Source: Paraspadella gotoi (Eukaryota > Chaetognatha). Taken from it: DNA of 64,000 bases. The DNA is taken from NCBI GenBank assembly GCA_051294375.1, contig CM119267.1, positions 13,942,186 through 14,006,185 of the forward strand, in the 5' to 3' direction. Below the pieces are notes generated by a model. It was not told the origin of the DNA, did no database searches, and saw only the letters and a list, made by a program, of their open reading frames with translations. This document shows, in pieces, positions 12,371-23,965 of this stretch. Position 1 is the stretch's first letter. Every line of letters starts with the position of its first letter. The translations under genes and the position numbers were made by a program.

Positions 12371-12650
12371 ACAAGTTTGAGCAAACAATGTCGGATCTGC
12401 CCACGATAATTAAGCGGTAAGAGTTTTTTGCTAAAGGGGGATACATACAGATAGATTGAGAGACAATCAGATAGACAGACAGACAGACAGATAGAGAGAG
12501 GGACGGACATCTTATTTTGCATCATTTATCATAATTCGATGTTCTGACATGTTTTAAATGAATGACCGACAAAATTGAGGGGGCGGACCGACGGACCGAC
12601 AAAGTGAATTATAGAGTCGGGATCCGCTGATAAGCAGATCCGACTAAAAA
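12371..12650 (+). mobile_element. MITE-like repeat, subfamily B
   Basis: Matches the inverted copy at 30,293-30,530. Shared landmarks are AAGTTTGAGCAAACAA, GTCGGAT, CGATAATTAAG, a (GACC)n/GGACCGACGG tract, TTATAGAGTCGGGATCCGC and the terminus CCGACTAAAAAA. There is no coding capacity, so it looks like a short non-autonomous element. TIRs and target duplications could not be fixed because poly-A flanks both copies. Confidence 0.55.
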
Positions 12651-13288
12651 AAGAAAAAAAAAAAAAAGAATTGGGTTCCAAAGTTTCGTCCATAACTTAG
12701 TCGACCAAAAAGATTTCGATCTTAACATCGAAAATACTGAGATCGTAAAAGTTTTACTCCAAATTTATACCAAAAAAAAGTCTCTCTCCAGTTTTTTTCC
12801 TTTTTCCTTTCAGCCCATTCCTTCGGCAACAAAGGAAAAGAAAGGGTGAAGCGAAACGGAAAAATATCGAGGCATCAAAGTCGAAAGCGAGGGGGCGTAG
12901 GGTATTGAATGCGGTCGGCATCGAAAGCGGGGAGTATCGAGCGACGGCATCGAAACGGGAGATGCAGAAGAGACATGCGGTTGAGAACAAACCTTCGCTT
13001 ACAGTTAAATTAAGCCTCTCCATTGTCAATATACACTTTTGCTCTTTTAAGAAAAGTGTAATGAAAGTTTTCAGATCGGTTTTCAACGCATCAACTTTTC
13101 AAGTGGCCAATCAACTGGCAAACCAGCGAGCCAATCCGACGTCACCAGTTTTTCCAGCCAATAAGATCTCGAGAACGTGAAGCTCATTAAAGGCCAAAAA
13201 AGCGTCGGAGAAAAAAAATCTGCCAAAGATTTGATTTGGAATTGGGGAGAAAACGGAAAACCCAAGGACGCGGCAACACTCTCACTTA

Positions 13289-13290
13289 TT

Positions 13291-13361
<71 letters not shown>

Positions 13362-13402
13362 ATCTTTCTTTCTTTCTTTTTTTCTTTCTTTCTTTATTTC
13401 AT
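13289..13402. repeat. (TTTC)n microsatellite
   Basis: About 28 tetranucleotide units with rare TATC interruptions. Confidence 0.9.
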
Positions 13403-15365
13403 TCTTTTTTCTCCTCCTTGCTTTCTACTTTATATTCCATTTCTTGTTGTCGACGTATGTACCCAACTTTAACTACATTTCATTTCAACTTTTTCTCTCT
13501 CATTCCAAATTCAAATCTCCAGGTTCCAGTCTGTATCTCTAGAGGTGACTCGTCTCCACGGCCGCCACGCCCACGCGTTTTTCCGTCGACAGAGTTTCCA
13601 TAAATTTTTTTAGATTCACAATCGTCAATTGTTCTTTTCTTTCTACCTTCGGATCTCAACGAAGGAAATCAGATTTTGCCCAAAATTGGATTTAGTAGAG
13701 AGGTCTGTCTCTCAAAGGGGTGGAACCGAGAAAGAGAGAGGAAGAAAAGGGAGAATAGAGAGAGAGAGAGAAGAGAGAGGGAGAGGTCGAGACGATGAGA
13801 GCGATTTTGATGATAGAGAAGGAGCGGACGCGAGGAGAGAAGAGCGAGAGAGAGAAAGAGAGAGAGAGAGACTAGAGAAAGATTGTAGCCGACGCCACGA
13901 TCGAAATCCTGCACCGCGTTTAGCGCCAAAACGAAAGACTGCATCCCCGCCCCTCTCTTTCAAGCACTAACAGCGGCAGCGACGACGCCGATCTTATTCT
14001 ATAAATCATCGGAAACTCCACTCGTTCGACAAACGGCCTAATCTAACTCTCCATTACGGGTTCGTGACCGAGGCCGGCGACCGATCGGCACTCCCGTCCT
14101 CGCCCCTCGTCCTCACCCTGGGACGAACTCGTCCGGCTTATCGGCCCCGCCCCGATTCAAATTTCCCCCCTCGGATACAAAATGTCACAAAAGGTTTTTT
14201 CACCTGAAAAAACTCGATGGACGAAAAGGAAAGGAGGACGAAGAAGGACGAACGACGACCGAGAGGAAGAGGAGGAGGAGGAGGAAGAGTCACCGAAAAG
14301 AGGTTCAATTTGATATCGGAAACGCATTCCGTTGGAAAATGGAGGACCGAAGCCCCGCGGTGGTCGGGGGTGGAAACCGTCGGTGGTTCCACCTTCGTTG
14401 GGCAAATCCGATTTTTAACGTGACTTGCGCCACCTCTGCCCGTGACGGATCGCTTCGAGAGGGCGCGAGATTCGCTTTCGCCGGATTCACAATAACAAAA
14501 AAAAAAGGACATCGCCTGACATTCTTCTCTCTCTTTCTTCCCTCTCCACCCACCCTCTCTACGCCACCATCACGTTGGGATATGAAGTGTCACAATAGTT
14601 TTCCCCCCGAAATCCCGCCTTCCAACGAAATATCACGGAGGCCAGAACCAAGGTTACGAAGGTGAAAGGGTGAAAGGTTGAAAAGGCTGGAAAAAGAGGG
14701 GAAAAAAAGACACTATAGACAGAAAAACAAGTCTCTTAGAAAAAAAAAATCGAACTCTCTAATTTAAAACAATGAACGAAGAATAATTTCACAAACAAAA
14801 AATTCTCGAAAAACTATTAATTTCTACAGCAGAAGGAAGATGTCTTGAGAGAAAAAAGAAAGAGAAAAATGTAGATTTTGTAGAAACTGAAAAATGAAAA
14901 ACGGCAGAGAATAACATTCGAAATCCATCAAAAGAAAAAGGACTAACCGAACCGTCGGAAAATCCAAACTGCCCAGTGGCCAATGCCGGATTGGAAAACG
15001 CGCGGGTCCTCCCGAAAAATGGCAGGACTGTCAAAAGCTGTCAAAAAAAGGGTTCGCTTCCCTTGGAAACCTAAAAAAAAACCTTAAATGTTTTTAGCTT
15101 CGACATTAGCCCAGTAACCGAAATAATGTGGGTGGTATTACAATCCTTACAAGCTTACTCTGTATCAGTCTGAGAAAGGAAGTAATTTAATTGTCAATAG
15201 CCAGACATGAAAACAATGCAGCAGTATCCATTTGGTCGGCGAAAAAATGCATATCATACGTAATGGTGGAAAAAATGAGCCCGTGGTAAAATGACCAAAG
15301 ATGACGACAGTGGAAACTTTATCGAAAATTTCAATAATAAACATAAATAACAAAGATTGCTATAA

Positions 15366-15367
15366 TC

Positions 15368-15456
<89 letters not shown>
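15366..15456. repeat. (CT)n microsatellite
   Basis: About 90 bp of CT dinucleotide with one interruption near the start. An (AG)n array lies 250 bp downstream (15,710-15,800) in inverted orientation. Confidence 0.9.
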
Positions 15457-15459
<3 letters not shown>

Positions 15460-15919
15460 GCGTTGCCGATCTTCATCTTCGTGCATATAGTTTCCAGAAG
15501 ATTAGTAAGCTGCCTGGCGAACGTCGCGACTCTTACTGCGAAATTGCCAGTTCCCCCCCTCCGACGGTGGCATTGCCGTTTCTCGTTGCCATTCCAATTT
15601 CCCGTTGTTAAGATTCAGGGACGTCGGGATCACGAGAGTCGACGCTTGAAATTTCAAGACTCGAGAGGCAAAGCGTGAGAGCGTGGGCGGAGCACAAGTG
15701 GCTGGGTTTGTGAGAGAGAGGGAGAGAGAGAGAGAGGGAGAGAGAGAGAGGGAGAGGGAGAGGGAGAGAAAGAGAGAGAGAGAAAGAGAGAGAGAGAGAA
15801 GATGCGTGTCTCCCAATTTCTCTCTCGGATGAAGGCAGTGGGATTTCGCGGTCATAACACGTAAAAACTCTGAGATGGAAACTTCGCTTCGGCTTCAGCT
15901 TCCGGTTTGGGGATTTTTC

Positions 15920-15921
<2 letters not shown>

Positions 15922-16015
<94 letters not shown>

Positions 16016-16016
16016 T
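15922..16016. repeat. (TTTC)n microsatellite
   Basis: About 24 uninterrupted tetranucleotide units followed by a short CT run. Confidence 0.9.
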
Positions 16017-16309
16017 TTCTCTCTCTCTCTCTCTCAACCCCTTTTTCTCTTCACCTTCTTCTGGGGATTTATTTTTTCTTCCATTTTCTTTTCTAGTATT
16101 TTGTTTATCTTTTCCAAGGATTTCGATTTTGTTTTTATTTTTCCGTTTATTGTCGTCGCCAAATTCAGTGTTGTGTGGGGGCGCGCCTGTGTGTGATTGT
16201 TAGTTTGTGAGAGATGAAGAAATAAATAAAGAAAGAAAGAGAAAAAAAGAGGACAAAGAGGGATAGATAAAAGGAGAGATATTAGATGGAAGCAGAGAGG
16301 AAGACAGAC

Positions 16310-16346
<37 letters not shown>

Positions 16347-16604
16347 AGAGAGGAGAGAGAGAGACGAGAGAGAGATGGAGAGAGAGAGAGAGAGAAAAGT
16401 GCCAATATGTCGATGACACGATCGAATAACGTCTGTTGAACGTCTCACTTCTCATCTCTGCCACCTTGGAGACGTGATTTGGATTTATTTGTTACCACCA
16501 TTACCACTATTACCACCATTACCACCATTAACAACAACAACAACAACCAAAGGGATTTTGCAATGTGTTAGGACGAAGGAAAAGAAGAGATGAAGAGACG
16601 GGGG

Positions 16605-16841
<237 letters not shown>

Positions 16842-17500
16842 AAACGGTTTCGAATTTTCGGATGTTTGATTGATTGATTGTTTCGACGGCCATCGAGGAG
16901 AATGAGGAGGAGGAGAAGAAGGAAGGAAAGGATAAAGGAGGAGGAAGAGGAGGAGGAAGAGGAGGAGGGAGGAAAGGATGAGGAAGAGGAGGAGGAAGAG
17001 GAACAGACGTAAGGCAGGAAAAGAAACCGGGTAAAAAAAAAAAAAAAATCCGGGACGGAATAAACAAATCGGTTTAGAGGGATAAAGGAGGAAGGGGAGC
17101 GGCAAAGGAAAAGCGGATAGAAGCGGACGGAAGCGGAGAAGACGGGAAGCGGACAGTGAGATAGAATGTAGACGGTAACGCGTTCCTTAATCGCGGTAGC
17201 GGGTTAATTTTTCGTAATTTTTTTAAATGTTTTATTATTAGGTTTATTAGATCTCTCTTTTTTTTCTAAGATTAATTAATTAATTTAATCGATAAATTCA
17301 ATACCTTAAAACAATTAAATACGTTAACTACCTGTTCATCGTACTAATATCATTTGTAATTTTTACAAAGTAAACAAATAAATTGGTCACCCGACTAAAA
17401 ATCGTCTTATCGTGTCAGCGAGAAACCGCCCCCCCCAAAAAAAGGAAAAAGTAAAAAGAAAAACAAATAGAGATTAAGCAGTAAAGTACAAAAAAGAAAA

Positions 17501-17838
17501 AACAAGAACGGTAATTCAAATGTGTTGCGCCGCAGTGTTTTTCTCGTGACATGATATGACATGATTACAATAACTTTCTTAGCCCGTGCATTTATGATGA
17601 CACGCACTGCAACAAAATTTTGTCTTTTATTCTTTATAGTTTTGGGATTTCCTGAAGGCGGCGCTTGCAGTCCTTTGGATTTGAGGTTTTTTTCCTTTCT
17701 TAACAAATGAGCAACCTACTATATGCAAGTTACAATACAATGAGCATTTTTAATGTAAGAGGGACAGACGGACCGACCGACCGACCGATTGAAAAGTGAC
17801 TTATAGAGTCGATCCGCGAGTACTCGCGGCGCAACTAA
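17501..17838 (+). mobile_element. MITE-like repeat, subfamily A
   Basis: Begins with AACAAGAACGGTAATTCAAA and TGTTGCGCCGCAGT and ends CGGCGCAACTAA, giving inverted ends based on TTAGTTGCGCCGC. Inside are TGACATGA repeats, CTGAAGGCGGCGCTTGCAGT, a (GACC)n tract, TTATAGAGTCGATCCGC and the 16-bp perfect palindrome CCGCGAGTACTCGCGG. It is colinear with 33,614-34,012 and, inverted, with 23,614-23,965. No transposase frame is present, so it is probably non-autonomous. Confidence 0.65.
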
Positions 17839-18402
17839 AAATAAAGCGACCGGCGAATATAAAATTTAAAACTAGCGGAGAAACGATATAAAAAACCCCG
17901 AAGAATATAAAACCGGATAAAAATGAAAAACAAAATGTAAAATATGCGAGAATAAAAATCGTGGAAATGAAGGAGGGAGAGTGGAGGTTGGGGGGGGGGA
18001 GAAACAAACCGAAAATTAAGTGATTTGACGAGAGGTTTCGTTTCCTTCCTTTCTGGTCCGAATCCAAAAATAATGAAAAACAAAACGGAGGAAGAACAAA
18101 AATTGAAAACAAGAGAATGAAAAAAAAAATCGGATTTTTATGAACAAAGGAGAAGAAAAGAAGGAAATTAAAAAGAGGGGAGAGGGGAAGGGGAAGGGGA
18201 AGGGGAATGGGAAGGAAGGGGGAAGGGGGCGGAGGATTTAGGGAGAGTGAGAGGGGGCGGCTTTTGTTGCTGAATGAAACAGGAGGAGGCGAGATTGCGA
18301 CTCCGGGACCGAACGGGGTCAGACGAGGCAATACACCAAATGGGGTGAAGATGGAAAAAAAGCCTCTAAATAAATAATATTTAGAAGCGAGGAAAAGATG
18401 AA

Positions 18403-18439
<37 letters not shown>

Positions 18440-19054
18440 GAAATGATGAGTAAACAGAAGAAAAAAGCAAGAAGGAAAAATTGAAGAGAAAGAGAGAGAG
18501 GAGAGAAATGAGAGGAGAAAGATTCAGCAGAGTAGAAGGAAAGGAGGGGATGAGGCGGAAAATGAATGAAAGGGGAGAAAAAGAAGGGAAAATGAATTAA
18601 TAAAGGAAAAAGAGGGAAACAATGGAAAGAGGAGATCTAAAGAGAATGAAGTGAAAAGGAAAGAGAAGAATATAAGGATATGAAGAAGGGAGTAAAAAAA
18701 ATTTGGAATGAATCAAAATGAAGCGATTAAAATAGGAAAGGAAAGAGAGAAACAAAGAAAAGAAACGATGAAAAAAAGGAAGGAGGAAATGAGAAATGAA
18801 GCAAAGAGCAAAAAAATAAAAAATAAAATGAATCAAAGAACACAGAAAGGAAGAAAATGAAAGCGTGAGAGCGAGAGGAGAAAACAGTGGGAGGAGAAAA
18901 AAAAGGGAGGAAGAGAGCAGAGGGAATCACGGAGTCGGGGGAAATTAGATTTTAAGGGAATTAAATCAGAACTGAACTTTGCCGAAAACAAAGCAATTAA
19001 TTTAGGGAGGAAAACGAGGAATTTCTGGACCAGCGACGAAAAGACCGGTTTCAT

Positions 19055-19288
19055 ATGCTTTTTTTTGCTCTTTTTAGGTCTCAGGAATTTAGGATGTATA
19101 CACTTTTTAATAAACATCGCATTGTAAATTATAATCCCTGTCGGAATTTCGATCGTGATTTCGAGATCCGATCCGTGTTTGTGAATTCGAAGATTCGCGT
19201 GAGAGAAGTTGGACTATTTTTAAACGATGGCAAAGTCGTTCACCACGTAAATATCCACGATTATTTCGCTCGTGATTCTTTCAATTAA
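19055..19288 (+). CDS. Hypothetical small ORF or exon, doubtful
   Basis: A 77-codon frame with mixed, non-repetitive composition, in contrast to its repeat-derived neighbours. A polypyrimidine stretch ending TTTTTAG just before GTCTCAGGAA (about 19,077) could be a splice acceptor, so the frame might be a terminal exon. No family is recognised and there is no supporting neighbour. Chance occurrence in AT-rich DNA is quite possible. Confidence 0.15.
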   Translation: MLFFALFRSQEFRMYTLFNKHRIVNYNPCRNFDRDFEIRSVFVNSKIRVREVGLFLNDGKVVHHVNIHDYFARDSFN

Positions 19289-20040
19289 CTTTCGGTTTTT
19301 TGTCTTGAAAATAATATTCAGACAAAAGAAATGAAGACGGAATACAAGAAATGAAGGAAATAGAAAGAAAAGAAAAAAAAGAAAAGTCATTGATTTCGTT
19401 TTTAAAAAAAAGCCAATTCAGGCCTTCTCTTTTTTGTTTCGTTTTGTTTAAAACATAAAAATAAAATCCGATGAACGAATGGAGAATAAAGCGAGAACAA
19501 ATTGTAACTTTTTTTTCGCGCAGAGTTTATTATTTTTGGAGTTTAAATCGTGTAGTTAATTTTTGTAAAGTGAAAGTAAAAAAAAAATTTCAAAAACGGA
19601 TGCGTACATATCGAATGTAGATCCAGTGGAATACGTAGATCCGCGAATGACCTATGGGTTTAAAGGAAAAAATGTACTAGGTTAAAAATTTTGAGTAAAA
19701 ACCATTTAAAAAAAAACAAACAAAAAACCCGAAATAAAAAAACAAAGGAGAAAATAAACAAAAGGCGCTCCGCCATCTTGAGTCCGTTTTCGCGCAACGA
19801 GGAAAGAAAAACAGGAAAAAATGAGGATTTGGCGAGGATGAGAGAGAAGAAGAGCGAAATAAAAGCGAAAGGAAAAAAGGAGAGAAGTTGAAATTCTTTA
19901 GCGAGATGGAAAAGGAAGAGTGAAAAATATTATGAAGAGAAAGAGGAAAAGAGAAAGAAGTTAAAAGAGCAAATGTTGGGATTTTTACAGGTGTTTAAAA
20001 AATCTGAAAGTCCAAACGTTTTTAGACTAAACGGTGATGA

Positions 20041-20043
<3 letters not shown>

Positions 20044-20096
<53 letters not shown>
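20044..20096. repeat. (AG)n microsatellite
   Basis: Pure dinucleotide array of about 26 units. Confidence 0.95.
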
Positions 20097-20100
<4 letters not shown>

Positions 20101-20843
20101 CCAGTTGCGATCGTCATGTGATCGTCTCTCCGTGATTTTCGATGCGTTCGGTCACTCCGGAAATCGTTGTCCGTTGTGGGCGTGGAGCAAAAAAGTTTAA
20201 AAAGTTGGCGTTGGAGAAATTCCGAGGGTAAAACGTTGATGTCAGACGATTTTGGTCAATCTTTGATACGAATCTCAGCGTCTGGTTTTTATTGAATGGT
20301 GAAATCATAAATTCATTCTTTGCCCGAATTAGACGATTCAAATATTTCTGTTTTCTTGAGAACTGGCTGCACTGCTTTGCGGTGCCAAATTAATGGGTCA
20401 GAGTACACCTGATTAAGTCGGTCAGACCTCGATTTCCGAGTCAGTAAAACGAAAACAAAAAGAAACTAATTATTTAAGCGTCCAGACTTGGTGTATAACC
20501 CTCATGCTTGAAACGCTCGTCTAAAATCTAAAAAAGGTCGAGTTTCCGTTCACGATTCCTTCCGAAAATGTAAATTCATTTATTTTATCAATTAAAATTA
20601 CTTGTTCTTTTCTTTCTTTTTTAGTTATTGCGCGCGCATTGACGTTTTAAGCGCCCTCTGTAAATTTGTTTTTTCACTCACTCACAGAAATGTAGTCGGA
20701 CAATGTAAAATTTCGGGGCTTGATGATAAATGAAAACAAATTTGTTTATTTAAAATAATTATGAACAGAAAATTAAAGAAACCTATGATCGTTTTACAAA
20801 GTCTCTTAAGTGATCTCCAATATCTCTCTCTTATCGTTCACAG

Positions 20844-21019
20844 AGAAACGAGGGGCGATGCAAAACACAATTTGACGCAAATCGATGATGGCTTTCTCTG
20901 CGCGTACTGTGAGTTGATTCTCAAAGACCCGTTCCAAGGTTCTTGCGGCCACGGATATTGCTTTCTCTGCGCTGAAGCAATGGGCATTCCAAGGTCGGCT
21001 TTGTTACGAAATGGTACTT
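20844..21019 (+). CDS. TRAF-type RING finger exon (partial gene)
   Basis: An exon-sized open stretch whose protein carries the first half of a RING zinc finger. The motifs are CAYC, then eleven residues (ELILKDPFQGS), then CGHGYCFLC. That gives Cys-x2-Cys-x11-Cys-x-His-x2-Cys-x2-Cys, the spacing of RING zinc ligands 1-6. The motif K-D-P-F-Q-x-x-C-G-H-x-Y-C resembles the RING of TRAF adaptor E3 ligases, which act in TNF/Toll-type receptor signalling. Ligands 7-8 (CPxC) are absent before the possible donor at AAATG/GTACTTTG, so they would sit in a later exon. The left edge follows a TTCACAG acceptor. The frame is open upstream to an ATG at 20,761 and downstream to 21,090, so the exact limits are uncertain. 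No other TRAF exon (zinc fingers, coiled coil, MATH) was found nearby, so it may be one exon of a large-intron gene or a stranded fragment. Confidence 0.55.
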
Positions 21020-21090
21020 TGCAATCTGAATGTCTGCTAATTTTGCGTACTAATAAAATGTTAAATTGTGTAACTTTGTCTTTGGTTTGA

Positions 21091-21508
21091 TTTTTTTGCA
21101 GTATTTTAGCAGATAGTTTAGAATTTAAACAATTAATATTATTATTTGAGACAGAAAATTCGTTGATAACACCCGCCATGGGAGGAATTGCAACGAGGGT
21201 ACAATAACAATGACCACGATGTCAGCAACCGACGAATATATCTCTGTAGCCAGTCGTGCGCCTCCGAGTTTCCAACTTACCAGTGTAATAAAAAAATTAC
21301 AGTAAAAAACAAATATATGTCCCAAAGGAAAGGAGAATGTGAATGAACCCAGAAGAAAAGAGAAATGTGGCCCGATATATATAATTGGATCTAACTCGGA
21401 GAAAAGTTCATAAAACGTTCGCCAACGATTACTGCGCTAAGCCGGACTAAATCTCTGCCGCGCCATCTCTCAGTGAGAGATTGAAAGATGAAGTAGGGCT
21501 GAGAGAGG

Positions 21509-21540
<32 letters not shown>

Positions 21541-22150
21541 AAGAGAGAGAGAGAAAGAGAGAGCGAGAGAGAGAGAGAGTCGCCGGCGATGATGGGTGAG
21601 TTGAACATCTTTGAGCCGATATGGAAGATCGGGCCTCCACTCATGCGCCTCCAAATTGTGTTACTTTCTTTCTTTTTTCCCCCTTTCTTTCCATATTTCT
21701 TATTTTCTTTCTTTCTTTTTTCTTTCTTCATTTCTTTCTTTCTTTATTTCTTTCTTTATTTCTTTGTTCTTTTTTTTTAAACTATTCTTTAATTTACTTT
21801 TTTTTCGCCCTCTCAACACGCTTTCCTTCTTGCTTTCTATCTTCCTTCCATTCTTTATTTTATCTGTCGATTTGGTTTTTTTTTCCTTTTTTTTTTTCTG
21901 TTTAGCTTTCTCCTCAGTTCACCTCACGCTCTAGACCGGACGCCGACAGCAGATCGATACGCCAATTTGCATACGAGAGCGAGTGGGAGTCAGTGAGAGA
22001 GAGAGCGAGAGGCAACGATAGGAGAGGGAGAGAGAAGGAGTGATCGCAAAGTGGGAAAGAAAGAGAACGAGCGAGGGAGAAGGAAAGTTAAACACCCCCC
22101 CCCAAGAAAAAAGAATCAGAAAAGGAGATTTTGAGAAAAGAAAAACAGGA
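21091..22150. other. Intergenic or intron, microsatellites
   Basis: Contains (AG)n with GAAA at 21,495-21,580 and a TTTC/TTTA-rich pyrimidine tract at 21,660-21,780. If the RING exon is real this would be its intron, but no further exon is recognisable. Confidence 0.5.
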
Positions 22151-22165
22151 GATCACCGCCCAATG

Positions 22166-22173
22166 TATATAAG
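22166..22173 (+). promoter_or_regulatory. TATA box candidate
   Basis: TATATAAG in a GC-containing context, with an AT-mixed start region about 30 bp downstream (around 22,197) and a pentanucleotide repeat beginning at 22,226. It has the spacing of a classical core promoter, but no downstream gene is recognised. Confidence 0.3.
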
Positions 22174-22225
22174 CCGGCAAAATTTGTGGCCATTTGAGAA
22201 TAGTTACTGTCGGGAATTAGAACTG

Positions 22226-22283
22226 TTAGTTTAGTTCAGTTTAGTTTAGTTTAGTTTAGTTTAGTTTAGTTTAGTTTAGTTTA
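22226..22283 (+). repeat. (TTTAG)n pentanucleotide repeat
   Basis: Eleven to twelve tandem TTTAG units with one TTCAG variant, just downstream of a TATA-like box. It resembles truncated telomere-type motifs but lacks the GG/GGC of TTAGG or TTAGGC, so it is classed as an ordinary microsatellite. Confidence 0.85.
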
Positions 22284-23247
22284 AAAGATTTCGTACGTAG
22301 TTAGGTTCGTTGGTCGCCTGTTTACTCGTTACGATCTGCGCTTGAAAAATAAGTGAAAATCAAGTCAATCCTGAGGTAAAGCGGGCGGTGAGATGTGAGA
22401 TGTGAGAGGGCGTAAGAAAGTGGATGTGAAAAAATGGGAGAGACGGAATTGGTTTGGGCAAGACGGGGGAGGGCGGATGGGGGAAGGGGGAGGAATTCAA
22501 AGAAAGGTGAAGTACAGGGGCAGATGACTTGACCCGGACGGAGGAAGGATGTTGACCCGCGCCAAAATATTTTGACCAGGACGAGGCTAGACTCCGAGGG
22601 CGTTGGAGGCGGCGGAATCGGAGGCGGCGGTCACGTGGGCAGAGGCGGGAGAAGAGACCATTCGATTGTCTAATTGAGTTAAGAAAGAAAAAAAAACCTG
22701 CTCAGTAAATAGTCGCCTTCTCGTAAGGACACTCTAATTTATCAAGGATGTAAAAGTCATTTAACTTTTTTAATCGTTCGCTCCTATTCGCCGCTAAATC
22801 GCTGACAATATTCTCAACACCAAATCTCAGTAAACAACTAAACGCAGCGACGACAATTCGTCAGACTTTGAAAGCGAATTTTTAACAAACTTAACGAAAG
22901 AATAAGTAAGAATTCTAGTTAATTATTCCGTATTATAGATCGTCAATTACCGCGAGATAAGTGTGAAAAAATTGAGACGTCGCAGTAAACCAACCTTAAG
23001 CTGCCATCTTCACAGCCCACGTCGTTTTAAACGTCTCAACTCAAGAAAGTTATCCGCGTTTCTTTTGCTACCTTAACTTACCTTCAACGCCATCATCCAC
23101 GTCGTAATCCCTTCCTTACCTCCCCTCCACTCCCCGCTTGGTGAGTCACAGACTCCCCCATTTCTCATCATTGGACGAGGACGACGATTCTTTCAGCGAC
23201 CAACAAAAGAAGATTCAAACTAGACGCTCTCAAAAGATTCTTTTCAA

Positions 23248-23299
<52 letters not shown>

Positions 23300-23399
23300 A
23301 AAAAATATCAAAATAAAGCGTTTAACGAGTTCCTTCTCATGAATACGTTTAAAAACGGTTTGGATAGGAGGCTGCCGATTGAGGGAAAGGGATATAAAC

Positions 23400-23454
<55 letters not shown>

Positions 23455-23613
23455 CCATATTCGCCTCACCTAGAATCAAAGAGAGAAAAGAGGGGCATCC
23501 GCGACTCGGAATATGTTTTTCAGGTTCGTCCTCGTTTTCGGTTTAATGAGTTTTTTTTTTCAAGTTGCGACGATCAAGTCATGTGACTCTCAGTGAATCT
23601 CATTTCCTGCTTT
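22284..23613. other. Intergenic, no supported gene
   Basis: Three TTGACC(C/A) strings occur at about 22,530-22,575, and two (AG)n arrays lie at 23,250-23,295 and 23,400-23,450. The frame at 23,138-23,473 is mostly repeat-derived Arg-Glu. Confidence 0.5.
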
Positions 23614-23965
23614 TTAGTTGCGCCGCGAGTACTCGCGGAGCAACTCTATAAGTCACTTTTTGGTCGGTCTGTGGGTCATTCTGTCCCACTTAGGTTAAAA
23701 ATGAACATAATTTGCTTATAGTTAGTTGCTCATTTGTTAGTACAGGAAAAAAAACTCAAATCTAAGGGACTACGAGCGCCGCCTTCAGGAAATCCTAAAA
23801 CTATAAAGAATAAAAGGCGGAATTCCGATGCAGTGCATGTCATAAATACACAGGCTAAAAAGTTATTGTAGTCATGTAGTCATATCATGTCGCGTCATGT
23901 CATGTCATAACATGTCACGAAAAATACATGTGAAAATAAAGCCACTGCGGCGCATCACATTGGAT
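23614..23965 (-). mobile_element. MITE-like repeat, subfamily A, inverted
   Basis: Starts TTAGTTGCGCCGCGAGTACT with the perfect palindrome CCGCGAGTACTCGCGG. It then shows TATAAGTCACTTTTTGG and the reverse complements of the CTGAAGGCGG and (TGACA)n modules, and ends near CACTGCGGCGCA. It is colinear with the copies at 17.5 and 33.6 kb in reverse. Non-coding. Confidence 0.65.

Larger units (their letters stand above)
17840..20840. other. Intergenic, A/G-rich
   Basis: Mostly A/G-rich plus strand with (AG)n at 18,403-18,436 and a pure (AG)n array at 20,044-20,096. One ordinary-looking 77-codon frame lies at 19,055-19,288 (separate entry). Nothing else supported. Confidence 0.5.

Noticed and set aside
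22226-22283. (TTTAG)n as a telomere array
   Set aside because: Too short, lacks the GG of known animal telomere units and is flanked by ordinary sequence.
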